IMG/VR virus record: IMGVR_UViG_3300030746_000023
Span: 1 to 46,982 of that record
Source of the DNA: a virus
Strand: one strand, 5' to 3'
DNA: 46,982 bases
Below the pieces are notes generated by a model, which saw only the letters and a list, made by a program, of their open reading frames with translations, was not told where the DNA came from and did no database searches. Within the stretch, counting starts at the first letter, position 1. The number at the start of each line of letters is the position of its first letter. The translations under genes and the position numbers were made by a program. Shown in pieces: positions 30,400-38,844 of the stretch.

Positions 30400-31377
30400 A
30401 TGAGTGAGACCCAAGTAACTACTGAATTCCAGGAAGATCTTGACGCCTTCGAGAACGACTTCTTTGGTCGGACGCCAGTTGTCGAAGATAAAACCCCGGT
30501 AAACGAGACCAAACCGGAAGTGGAACAGGAAGAACCTGAGAGTGTAGTTGATGAGACTCAGACCAACGAAGAGGACGAAGAAGAACTAACCCAAGAGGTT
30601 AAGGAACCTCCGAAGAAGAAGACCGTCCAAGATCGTATCGATGAGGTTGTACGCCAACGTGAAGAACTTCGAAGAGAGTCGGCCGCTGAGGTTGCCAAAC
30701 TTCGACAAGAGTTGGAAGATTATAAGAAGAGTCTGCAGGTTAAGGAGCCGGTTGCGGAAGCGGCGGGAGAACCCAAACCTGACGCCCTAGATAAAGACGG
30801 TAATCCTGTTTATGGTCTAGGGGAGTTTGACCCACAGTACATTCGGGATTTGACTCGGTTCACTCTTAATCAAGAGAGAGCTAGGTCTGATGCTGAAGTG
30901 GCTCAAATTAATCGTCAAGCTGCAATACAACAAGAACAGCAAGCTCTTCAGACGAGTTGGAATACGAAGATTGTGGAGGCTACTAAGGAGTACCCAGACC
31001 TTACAGAAAAAGGTCAAGCACTACTTGCTAACTTTAATAATCTCCCCACCGACTACGCTGGCTATCTTTCCACTCTTCTGATGTCTATGGACAAAGGTCC
31101 TGACGTTCTGTACTATCTTAGTAATCACCCTGAAGAAGCTAATTCAATCGTAAATAGTGGCGCACAAAAAGCGACCCTCGCCCTAGGTCGGATTGAAAGT
31201 CGTTTTCTGAAGAGTGAACAGGACGCCCCTAAGCCCAAACTAACTAAAGCTCCTGCTCCGCCTCCGCGTGGTGCACAAGCTAGGGGCACTAATGGTGCGT
31301 ACATTGCAGTGGCTCCTGACACCGACGATCTAGACGCCTTCGAACAAGAGTTCTTCAAACCTCGAAAATATAAATAA
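30400..31377 (+). CDS. Scaffolding protein
   Basis: 325 residues, acidic N-terminal third (EEDEEELTQEVKEPPKKK), central coiled coil (DRIDEVVRQREELRRESAAEVAKLRQEL split), Gln-rich helix and a basic C-terminus (KPRKYK). Position between portal and coat and helical, charged composition fit a scaffold that guides coat assembly and then leaves. The motif DLDAFENDFF near residue 13 recurs as DLDAFEQEFF near the C-terminus. Confidence 0.8.
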   Translation: MSETQVTTEFQEDLDAFENDFFGRTPVVEDKTPVNETKPEVEQEEPESVVDETQTNEEDEEELTQEVKEPPKKKTVQDRIDEVVRQREELRRESAAEVAKLRQELEDYKKSLQVKEPVAEAAGEPKPDALDKDGNPVYGLGEFDPQYIRDLTRFTLNQERARSDAEVAQINRQAAIQQEQQALQTSWNTKIVEATKEYPDLTEKGQALLANFNNLPTDYAGYLSTLLMSMDKGPDVLYYLSNHPEEANSIVNSGAQKATLALGRIESRFLKSEQDAPKPKLTKAPAPPPRGAQARGTNGAYIAVAPDTDDLDAFEQEFFKPRKYK

Positions 31378-31409
31378 ACTAATACACTCATAAAAGGAAT
31401 TAATTGATC

Positions 31410-32792
31410 ATGACTACTGGTGGCGCTAACGTCTCCGTTGATCAGGCTAAACTTGTCCTTAACTCGTTTGCCGCGATCTTCCAAAATAACCTGACTTCTG
31501 CTGAACTTGTTACCTGGCGGAAGTTTGATAACGAAATGAACGATCGAAATGCTTTGACCGTTGTCGAGCAAGTTGTGCCTCGCTATCTGGTGACTCACAC
31601 CACCAATGGCGTCAACAATCTGACTACGAATGACGTTCAAAACACTGTGTTCGGTTCGCAACAGTACAAGATCCAAGATGTCTTTGGTTCGTCCATGGGT
31701 TGGCAAGACTTCGTGAAGATTCGCGATTTGGGTGCTGCTCGTGAGTCCGAAGCACTTAAAGGTGCTGCCCTGAACCTCGCGGAACAGATCGACGCCTATA
31801 TTCTCGGCTTTGCTACTGAAGCGTCTAATAACTGGCTTGGTACTCCTGGTGATCCGGTGTCTCAGTACAACGACATTGCCAGCGGCTATACTCGTCTGAA
31901 AGAAGAAGGCGTTGAGGACACGGACTTCCGAGCCGTACTTAACTACTATGACCGACAGGCACTCGGTGCGAATGTTATTAACCAGCAAAGCATTGGGGCT
32001 AGTTTTGGTCCTCAAGGTAATGCGAGTTTGCCGTCTGAAGCGTCTGGTATTTATCGTAAGGGTTTCAGTGGTAGCATTGATGGTATTCCCACCATGTTTA
32101 CCCAACAACTTCCTACGATGACCTTGGGTTCCCGTAATGCGTCTGACACGGCGATGAATGGTGCTAATCAGTACTCTGACTACGCCAGTGTTGCTATTGC
32201 TAGCGGTCCTGGTCTCTTTCTGACTCAAACGATCAACATGACTGTTGGTACCGGTACTGAGACTGTCAGCGATGGCGAAGTGTTTACGATTGCCAACGTG
32301 TTTGCTTGGGATAACCGCCTGCAGGCTAAACTCCCCCACCTCCAGCAGTTCCGGGTTATCGGTAACTATACGGCGGTTAGCGGTGTTGTGGCTGCAATGA
32401 CTGTGTTCCCGGCTCTGGTTGTGCAGGGTGCGAGCCCCAGCGGTTCGGACTTCAATACCATCTCGAACAACACCGCTAATGCGACTGTTGACTCGATCCC
32501 TGGTTCCACCGCTGCGGTTACCTTCCTTGGTACGGCCAGTTCGGCTGTTCGTCCGCGTGTCATCCTGTCCAAGGATGCCATTGTGGTTAATACGGCTGAT
32601 CTGATCATGCCTGCGACTGGTATTGGTTCTCGTAAGAGCCTTACCAAGGTTCCGATCAGCGTTCGTATGTGGCAGAACTCCGTGTTTAATACTGGCGAAC
32701 ACCAAGTCCGCTTCGACGTGGCCCTCTCGGCTAACGTGGTTGATAGGCGTCGGATCGTCCGTATTAACGGCACCTCTGGCACTGATGCGTAA
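31410..32792 (+). CDS. Major capsid protein (P22 coat-like)
   Basis: About 460 residues. The pattern of an N-terminal NSFAAIFQNNLTSAELV helix, DVFGSSMGWQDFVKIRDLG, the long central region with LQTI-like beta segments and the C-terminal VRMWQNSVFNTGEHQVRFDVALSANVVDRRRIVRI fits HK97-fold coat proteins of the P22 type. ATG 31410 is chosen; TTG 31404, closer to AAGGA, would add two residues. Codon use is the most biased in the window, as expected for the most abundant protein. Followed by a strong UUCG hairpin. Confidence 0.9.
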   Translation: MTTGGANVSVDQAKLVLNSFAAIFQNNLTSAELVTWRKFDNEMNDRNALTVVEQVVPRYLVTHTTNGVNNLTTNDVQNTVFGSQQYKIQDVFGSSMGWQDFVKIRDLGAARESEALKGAALNLAEQIDAYILGFATEASNNWLGTPGDPVSQYNDIASGYTRLKEEGVEDTDFRAVLNYYDRQALGANVINQQSIGASFGPQGNASLPSEASGIYRKGFSGSIDGIPTMFTQQLPTMTLGSRNASDTAMNGANQYSDYASVAIASGPGLFLTQTINMTVGTGTETVSDGEVFTIANVFAWDNRLQAKLPHLQQFRVIGNYTAVSGVVAAMTVFPALVVQGASPSGSDFNTISNNTANATVDSIPGSTAAVTFLGTASSAVRPRVILSKDAIVVNTADLIMPATGIGSRKSLTKVPISVRMWQNSVFNTGEHQVRFDVALSANVVDRRRIVRINGTSGTDA

Positions 32793-32799
32793 TTGGAAA

Positions 32800-32823
32800 G
32801 GGGGATGACTTCGGTTGTCCCCC
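32800..32823 (+). terminator. UUCG-capped hairpin after the capsid gene
   Basis: GGGGGATGAC-TTCG-GTTGTCCCCC, a ten-base-pair stem (two G-U pairs) with a stable UUCG tetraloop. No T-run follows, so it is more likely an mRNA-stabilising, processing or partial-termination element than a full terminator. Confidence 0.6.
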
Positions 32824-32843
32824 GACCACTTTAGGAGAAATCA

Positions 32844-33446
32844 ATGACTGTCCCTACCGTCCTTAATACCTATATTCGCCCGGAGAACGGCTGGGTCCAA
32901 CTTACGTCAGCCGCTATTGCCCAATTCCTTCGGGTTAATCATACCCCTCATCATATACCGCTATTCCTTGGTTTTGGAACGAGTGCTCCTAGTCTCGTTG
33001 GTTCTGCAGCCACAGGTACCGTTACCTTTAGTACTGGTGTGCCGACTGCAACTCAAACTGTTACTGTTGGGTCCGAGACCTATACTTTTGTTGTTACTCG
33101 TACCGCTAAATATCAAGTCGCTATCGGTGCAACCAATCTTCTAACTGCAACTAATTTTGCAGCCGCAATTACGTCTGATAGTGCTCTTGTTACTTCGTCT
33201 GATACCGGAGGTGTTGTTACACTAACTAGTATTCTTGAAGGTGCTGTTGGTAATTATGCTCTTGCAACTACCGGAACTAATGTTGCTGTTAGTGGTGCTG
33301 CTATGACTGGTGGTGTTAATCCTAATACTGGGTTCCGTGTTGATTGTGGTTCTACTTACTTTACTGGTCCTTTCACAGGTAATGTGTACGGACGTATTGC
33401 TAACAACTCTAATGATAAAGTTTTCGTTTCGGTGTTTGCCAATTAA
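32844..33446 (+). CDS. Beta-rich virion protein (decoration or head-fibre candidate)
   Basis: 200 residues, AGGAG at good spacing. Residues 1-50 hold LNTYIRPENGWVQLTSAAIAQFLRV; residues ~55-155 form a Thr/Val-rich beta module (GTVTFSTGVPTATQTVTV, YTFVVTR, NFAAAITSDSALV, GNYALATTG, MTGG); the end is TGFRVDCGSTYFTGPFTGNVYGRI. The middle module resembles segments in the gp10-like and LamG proteins downstream. Directly after coat, so a capsid decoration or vertex protein is likely. Confidence 0.65.
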   Translation: MTVPTVLNTYIRPENGWVQLTSAAIAQFLRVNHTPHHIPLFLGFGTSAPSLVGSAATGTVTFSTGVPTATQTVTVGSETYTFVVTRTAKYQVAIGATNLLTATNFAAAITSDSALVTSSDTGGVVTLTSILEGAVGNYALATTGTNVAVSGAAMTGGVNPNTGFRVDCGSTYFTGPFTGNVYGRIANNSNDKVFVSVFAN

Positions 33447-34234
33447 TGTCTAGCTCCCCCATTCTCACTATCATCACAGAAGCTCTTCGTGAAACTAATC
33501 TAATTCCGCTTGGTGTGATCCCCACAGAGAATCAACAAGCGGAAGCCTTTACCTTGCTTCAGTCTATTGTGTCTAGTGTTCTTGGTAATGAGGTGGGGGA
33601 GAACCTTAATCCAATGCCATTGGGTCAAGACAATATAACCAGTCCTGTTGGTTATCCTTGGTGGAATAACAGTCTTCCTGGTAATATGTTCATTCAGACT
33701 AATGTCAGGATTATGTGTAACCTGACAGCCGAAGGATTTGTTAATCTTCACCCTAAACCACATGATGGTGCCCGTATGGGTGTTGTTGACGTTAGCGGCA
33801 ACTTTGGTGTGAACGAATTCACAATCTTTGGCAATGGTCGCCAGATTGAGGGTGAGAGTGAAATGACCTACAACACTCCGGGTGAAATCCGTGAGTGGAT
33901 CTACCGAGAAGATCTCGGTGATTGGGTTGTTGTAAGTCCACTTGATCCTAGCGGAAATATGCCGTTTCCCAGTGAATTTGATGACTTCTTTGTTATCCGT
34001 CTGGCTATGCGCCTTAATCCGCGTTATGGTCAGATCATGCATCCGGCATCTATGGAGACCCTAAAGGAGATGACTAGTAAACTTACTGCCCGTTATAGTC
34101 AGACTACCACACAACGTCCTGTCGAAAGTGGTCTCCTATATCTCACCCACTGGAATAGGTTCTGGGGTTATGGGGCTTATGGTCCTACCTACGGTGACCC
34201 TAATGATATGTTTAATTCCGGGTTCCCTTACTAA
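33446..34234 (+). CDS. P22 gp4-like head-to-tail adaptor
   Basis: 262 residues. Starts MSSSPILTIITEALRETNLIPLGV, has ENQQAEAFTLLQSIV and a late block FPSEFDDFFVIRLAMRLNPRYG that matches gp4 tail accessory factors, which bind beneath the portal. About 100 extra residues between these are a beta-rich insert (MCNLTAEGFVNLHPKPHDGARMGVVDVSGNF). Adjacent to the gp10-like protein, its expected partner. ATG overlaps the preceding stop by one base. Confidence 0.8.
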   Translation: MSSSPILTIITEALRETNLIPLGVIPTENQQAEAFTLLQSIVSSVLGNEVGENLNPMPLGQDNITSPVGYPWWNNSLPGNMFIQTNVRIMCNLTAEGFVNLHPKPHDGARMGVVDVSGNFGVNEFTIFGNGRQIEGESEMTYNTPGEIREWIYREDLGDWVVVSPLDPSGNMPFPSEFDDFFVIRLAMRLNPRYGQIMHPASMETLKEMTSKLTARYSQTTTQRPVESGLLYLTHWNRFWGYGAYGPTYGDPNDMFNSGFPY

Positions 34235-34521
34235 TGCCATACAGCCGAGGAAAAGAACGTAGAGCTGCTAAACTAGTTAAGTGGCCTGATCTTCGCTACG
34301 ATCCAAATACTGGGGTCACAAAACTATTTTATTGTGCAGAAGAAGTTCCGGTTGGCTGGGTTGAAAAAAAACCTCGTATTGTTGAAGCGCCTGTTGGAAC
34401 AACCCTAGATAGAGAAGAACTTGTGTCAGAACTTTATAAAAGAGGTTTAGCAATTGATCCTCTTTGGTGCAACGCCCACATGAAGAAAGTGATTGATCTT
34501 GACATCAGTACCCATAGGTAA
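34234..34521 (+). CDS. Hypothetical small tail-region protein (95 aa)
   Basis: ATG overlaps the gp4-like stop (TAATG). Basic N-terminus (MPYSRGKERRAAKLVKWPDLRYD) then LFYCAEEVPVGWVEKKPR and a helical end. Position between gp4-like and gp10-like genes suggests a tail assembly role. No family recognised. Overlaps the next gene by 29 nt if that uses TTG 34493. Confidence 0.6.
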   Translation: MPYSRGKERRAAKLVKWPDLRYDPNTGVTKLFYCAEEVPVGWVEKKPRIVEAPVGTTLDREELVSELYKRGLAIDPLWCNAHMKKVIDLDISTHR

Positions 34522-35827
34522 AGGTGCTTACGAGCGTCTTTACGCTGGAGCTCCGATAGTAGAACTACTTAATCGCTGGTTGGAACAAAACCCTGCCAAT
34601 CTTCGGGAAGGTACTTCTGTATTAGCCCGCCCAGGTACTACACAAATTGTACCCGCATTCAACCAAGGCTCTTTTACAGGATTTGGTTCTATGCGAGGCA
34701 ACTACAGTCTTAGTGGTCTTTTTGGTGGCGATCTCTTTGTTGTCTGTGGTTCTAATCTTAATCGCCTAACTGACAACGGTAATGGTACGATAACTGTCAC
34801 ACCAATCACTGGGACTATAGCTGGGACAGGTTGCCCAGAAGTTGCCTGGCAAGCTGGAGCTGGTTATCAGCGTCTTTGGATTTCAGACGGACTTCTTCTA
34901 CAATATTATGCTGGTCTGTCTACTGCTAATGGTACCTTGACACTGGTTCATGCTGTTGTTGATGGTACAGACGTATTTGAAGTAGGTGGTGTGTACTACG
35001 GTTTTGGAACCACATTTAGCGGATCTGATGCTGGTACAATCACTAATCCATTTATTGTCAATCCGACTACAATCGGTACAATTCTAGACCCGCTCAATCA
35101 GGTGGTTCTCGCTGTAACTGCTACTGGCACCCCAGGTACCGATTATAGTACCACACTGACTGGACCTAATACCTTGGTCACAGCGGCAAATAATAGTGGC
35201 GTTACTCCTGCAACGTCAATACTGTTTAACGCTCTGACTGCCGGAACTGGTGGCGACACTATTACCTTCACAGTGACCTCAGGAAGCGCACTGACGGCAA
35301 GCGGTACAGGTACCCTAGCCAATGGTGGTCTCAATGTTCTGCAGGGCTGTACAATGCCTGGAGGGGTTACACCAGGATCTATTACTCAGGTGTCTAGTTA
35401 TGTACTTGTAGCCGAGTCAAATACTCAAGAATTCTTTTGGGTTGAACCTGGTAATATTACTATTGACCCACTTGACTTCGCTAGTAAGGAGAGTAGTCCC
35501 GATCCTATTATCTGTATGAGAGCGGTTGGTGATCAGGTGATGATAATGGGCTCTAAGTCAACAGAGAATTGGTATGCTACCGGTAATCTCGCTGCACCTT
35601 TTGCGCCTATTGAAGGTCGTGTGTACGCTAGAGGAGTTATAAATGGAACCCCAGTGGTCGTGGACGATGGTGTTGTTCTGGTCGGCGATGACGGTCGAGT
35701 GTATAGTATTGGTTACCAGCCTGGCGATAGTACTGACACGCCTTGGGGTGTGAATAGAATTTCAAATAATGGTATCGAGGAAAGAGTCCGATATCAGATC
35801 AGACGAGAGGACGGACTAACCCCATGA
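34493..35827 (+). CDS. P22 gp10-like tail hub protein, N-terminal part
   Basis: 444 residues, TTG start. Matches the first ~60% of P22 gp10 (packaged-DNA stabilisation): YAGAPIVELLNRWLEQNP, LARPGTTQ, LFVVCGSNLNRL, VAWQAGAGYQRLWISDG, then PDPIICMRAVGDQVMIMGSKSTENWYATG and VVLVGDDGRVYSIGYQPGD. About 120 residues (165-290) are an inserted Thr/Gly-rich beta module. The protein stops after GIEERVRYQIRREDG, exactly where P22 gp10 would continue with its last domain; that domain is encoded separately at 38017-38844. ATGA overlap with the LamG gene. Confidence 0.82.
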   Translation: MILTSVPIGKGAYERLYAGAPIVELLNRWLEQNPANLREGTSVLARPGTTQIVPAFNQGSFTGFGSMRGNYSLSGLFGGDLFVVCGSNLNRLTDNGNGTITVTPITGTIAGTGCPEVAWQAGAGYQRLWISDGLLLQYYAGLSTANGTLTLVHAVVDGTDVFEVGGVYYGFGTTFSGSDAGTITNPFIVNPTTIGTILDPLNQVVLAVTATGTPGTDYSTTLTGPNTLVTAANNSGVTPATSILFNALTAGTGGDTITFTVTSGSALTASGTGTLANGGLNVLQGCTMPGGVTPGSITQVSSYVLVAESNTQEFFWVEPGNITIDPLDFASKESSPDPIICMRAVGDQVMIMGSKSTENWYATGNLAAPFAPIEGRVYARGVINGTPVVVDDGVVLVGDDGRVYSIGYQPGDSTDTPWGVNRISNNGIEERVRYQIRREDGLTP

Positions 35828-38013
35828 CAGCTTTGTGGCTAGACGGATTTGATCACTATGGTCCGGGCGGAACTGGACTAACTAATATGCTCGATGGGGC
35901 CTATGCTCAGGTTGGGGCTCAACCTGGTCCAGGTGTGCCTTCTTTTGGCGCTAGAACGGGCGAGTATGCTCTTTCAGGCACACAAGTAACCTATGAAGGT
36001 GCAAGCTATTTCGGTGGTTATCGTTATGTTCTACCCGCAAGTCAAGCGAAACTATTCGCATCTTTTGGGTTTGCAGTTAACAATCTTCCGACTAATAATT
36101 TCCTAAATCAGATCTGTTCTTTCTGTGATAGTGGCAACAATATTATAGCCAGTTTGTTTGTTCAGTCTACTGGAGCAATTGTACTTGCAGATGCTAGTGA
36201 TGATGTCCTAGCAACTACTCAAGGTCCGGTGATTGTTGCGAGTAATTGGCATCTTATAGAGTTCGAATATGATGAAACTGATCAGACATTTACACTTCGT
36301 GTTGACGATGCTAGTGGTACTAATACACCTGCAATAGCGGCCACAGGACTTTCGTTGTCTGGATCTGTTTATCAGTTGAGACTGCTTGACGCACAAGAAG
36401 TGTCTGGTGGTCCAGCCCCTGCAGTTACGTGGATGGACGATCTATTCATCCGTAATGCTAGCGGTTCAGTTAACAATAGTTGGCTCGGTGATCGTCGTGT
36501 GACCACAATGTTTGCAGACGCAGACACGACTACTATGGGTTGGACACCAAACTTCTACCAGAAACTTGGTGCAGGTATTCTCAATAATACTTTTGTGAGT
36601 GGTACTCAAGGAGGAGCTGCGTGGGCTAATTCTGGTACTCAGCAAAATCTTGGTTCTGGTGATTTTACTATTGAAACCTTTGTTCGCTTCAAGACTCTGC
36701 CAACGGGTGCTGGTGTGTACTCGACTATCTTTGGTAAGTGGGATGAAACTTTCAATGAGCGCAGTTATCAATTGTTTCTTGGTTCAACCGCACTGAATAA
36801 TGGTAACCTATGTTGGAGGTATTCCACTGATGGTACTACTGTTGTTGAACCCATCTCGTATCCATGGACCCCAAACCTAGATCAATGGTACAATGTAGCT
36901 ATTGTACGCGCAAGTGGGCAAGATCTCCTGTTCATTGATGGTATTCAACAAGGTCTTCCTCAGACCGACTCTGCCACCTACTTCAATAGTACTGCGATAT
37001 GGCAGATTGGTGGTAAGGCTGAAGTGCCTGGTCCGCCGACAGTTAGTACGAGTCTTGATGGATGGTTTGACGAACTTCGTCTAACTGTTGGATTTGCTAG
37101 ATACACAACAAACTTTACCCCAACTACTGTTGAATTTCCTCGTGGTTCCTCGGACCCTCACTGGGCAGATGTCGGTCTTCTCTGCGGATTTGACACAGCT
37201 ATTGTGGATGAAAGTTCGTTCGCAACTGCTATGTCTGAATATGGTGCTGTACAGCAAACTGTAAGTGATGGTCCGTCAGTGGGGAACTGGTCAACTCTTG
37301 GTACGACTAAACAAGTTCCAGACGACAACACCTTTATGTCTGCCCCATTCATTCCTGCCACAAGTGTGCTGACTGTTACTGTTAATCCTAGTAATGGCAA
37401 CACCGTAACTGTTGGTACTAAAAATGGTAGCACAGCCGCTGTGTACACATTTAAAACCGCTATTACTACCGCATTTGACGTACTGATTGACACTAATATT
37501 CAGAACAGTCTTCAGAACCTCTTCAATGCTATTAATACTGGCTCTGGCGCGGGTACTAAATATGGTACGGGAACGACCGCTAATTTTGATGTTAATGCAA
37601 TACAACTACCTGCTGGTCAAATGAAAGTAAGTGCTAACATTCCCGGTACTGGTGGTAATAGTATCGCCACATCTGTGTCTGGGATTACAGGCAGTTGGAC
37701 AGGTTCCACACTAAGTGGTGGTGTCAATATTCCTGGTCCCAGTAATTTTCTGACTCAACGTCTTCCCCCGACTACCACTATCATTAGTGCTATCCAAATT
37801 AATACACGATCATATAAGTCAGACGCTGGTGCTGGTTCGATCAATACGGCCTTCATTGGTCCGCTAGGTGGTGTGGTTACTGGTCCAACACATTCTCTTA
37901 CGGTGAGTCCTGTGTACTACGGAGACATCTATGAGACTGACCCTGACACGTCTGGACCAATTTCCCCGACGACTCTCACGAGTGGTAAGATTGAGATCAA
38001 TAGGGACGCCTAA
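35824..38013 (+). CDS. LamG/concanavalin-like adhesin (tail protein)
   Basis: 729 residues. N-terminus ALWLDGFDHYGPGG is typical of podovirus tail proteins. Residues ~60-215 look like one concanavalin-like sandwich (IIASLFVQSTGAIVL, WHLIEFEYDETDQTFTLRVD, WMDDLFIRN). Residues ~270-440 are a LamG-type domain (GDFTIETFVRF, NLDQWYNVAIVRASGQ, LFIDGIQQG, SLDGWFDELRL). The C-terminal ~190 residues include a Thr/Gly-rich beta module (GTGGNSIATS...LSGGVN). Likely binds host surface glycans. It sits between the two pieces of the gp10-like protein. Confidence 0.78.
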   Translation: MTALWLDGFDHYGPGGTGLTNMLDGAYAQVGAQPGPGVPSFGARTGEYALSGTQVTYEGASYFGGYRYVLPASQAKLFASFGFAVNNLPTNNFLNQICSFCDSGNNIIASLFVQSTGAIVLADASDDVLATTQGPVIVASNWHLIEFEYDETDQTFTLRVDDASGTNTPAIAATGLSLSGSVYQLRLLDAQEVSGGPAPAVTWMDDLFIRNASGSVNNSWLGDRRVTTMFADADTTTMGWTPNFYQKLGAGILNNTFVSGTQGGAAWANSGTQQNLGSGDFTIETFVRFKTLPTGAGVYSTIFGKWDETFNERSYQLFLGSTALNNGNLCWRYSTDGTTVVEPISYPWTPNLDQWYNVAIVRASGQDLLFIDGIQQGLPQTDSATYFNSTAIWQIGGKAEVPGPPTVSTSLDGWFDELRLTVGFARYTTNFTPTTVEFPRGSSDPHWADVGLLCGFDTAIVDESSFATAMSEYGAVQQTVSDGPSVGNWSTLGTTKQVPDDNTFMSAPFIPATSVLTVTVNPSNGNTVTVGTKNGSTAAVYTFKTAITTAFDVLIDTNIQNSLQNLFNAINTGSGAGTKYGTGTTANFDVNAIQLPAGQMKVSANIPGTGGNSIATSVSGITGSWTGSTLSGGVNIPGPSNFLTQRLPPTTTIISAIQINTRSYKSDAGAGSINTAFIGPLGGVVTGPTHSLTVSPVYYGDIYETDPDTSGPISPTTLTSGKIEINRDA

Positions 38014-38016
38014 TGA

Positions 38017-38844
38017 ATGACAGCAGTTGTTTCTCAGCTCTCTCTACTAGGAGCTATAGACACTAATGATGGCAAACCACGAGTCAGCCAACTATCTGTA
38101 CTTGCTGCTTACGGACCACCTGAAGCAAGATTTGGTTACATTTCGCAGGGAGTTCTTCTTGCAGCTATCGCCCAAGGACATAATGTGACTACTAAAGTTA
38201 GCCAACTAACACTTCTAGGCGCATATGGTATGGGTGTGCCAAGTACTGCTAGTCAAGCAGCTTGGACATTCGTGCTTGATGGTCACCGTTTTTATGTTCT
38301 GCCGCTTGGACCTGAAGGTGATTGGGCCTACGACATGACAACCCAGGAGTGGTGCCAATTACAGACCCAAGGATTCCCTGGAATGAACTTCACTCATGGC
38401 GTTATGTGGGGTCTTCGGGTGATTGGCGGGGACGCACTTTACACCTATCTCTATGAACTTGACCCTAATCAACCCCTAGATGAACAATGGCGTGCGGTTC
38501 AACATATGGTGACTGGTGGTATTCCAACTAGAACTCGTTCAGTCATCGGTGTGGCTAACTTCACCGTTACCGCGTCTGTGGGTCTTGAGTCTGAGGATAT
38601 GGACATTAGTCTTGCCTACAGTGATGATAATGGTATGACCTGGAGTCAAGAGTTTGACATTCCACTAACAGACGCGACTACCCAATCTCTTATTTGGAAT
38701 GCGCTTGGTAGTTTCGCAGCTCCTGGTAGAGTATTCCGTATTACTGATTATAGTGGTCCTATACGACTGGACGGGGCAGATGTTGTTCTAACTGTTGGTA
38801 CGGGTGCTGATAGTGGTCAAGATCAGGATGGTCAGCATAGATGA
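38017..38844 (+). CDS. P22 gp10-like tail hub protein, C-terminal part with beta repeats
   Basis: 275 residues. First ~70 residues are four repeats of ~19 residues (VSQLSLLGAI, VSQLSVLAAY, ISQGVLLAAI, VSQLTLLGAY). From residue ~75 it aligns with the end of P22 gp10: AAWTFVLDGHRFYVLPLGPEGDWAYD, TTQEWCQLQTQGF, then ISLAYSDDNGMTWSQEFDIPL, WNALGSFAAPGRVFRI and LDGADVVLTV. The N-terminal gp10 half lies 2.2 kb upstream. The two products presumably assemble into one hub, with the repeats replacing the covalent link. Confidence 0.78.
   Translation: MTAVVSQLSLLGAIDTNDGKPRVSQLSVLAAYGPPEARFGYISQGVLLAAIAQGHNVTTKVSQLTLLGAYGMGVPSTASQAAWTFVLDGHRFYVLPLGPEGDWAYDMTTQEWCQLQTQGFPGMNFTHGVMWGLRVIGGDALYTYLYELDPNQPLDEQWRAVQHMVTGGIPTRTRSVIGVANFTVTASVGLESEDMDISLAYSDDNGMTWSQEFDIPLTDATTQSLIWNALGSFAAPGRVFRITDYSGPIRLDGADVVLTVGTGADSGQDQDGQHR

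Noticed and set aside
31125-32705. 526-codon open frame on the minus strand opposite the capsid gene
   Set aside because: Exact antisense of the scaffold end and capsid; its length comes from strong codon bias of the plus-strand genes. Composition (Ser/Thr/Arg/Asn) is unlike a real protein and no ribosome-binding site is present.
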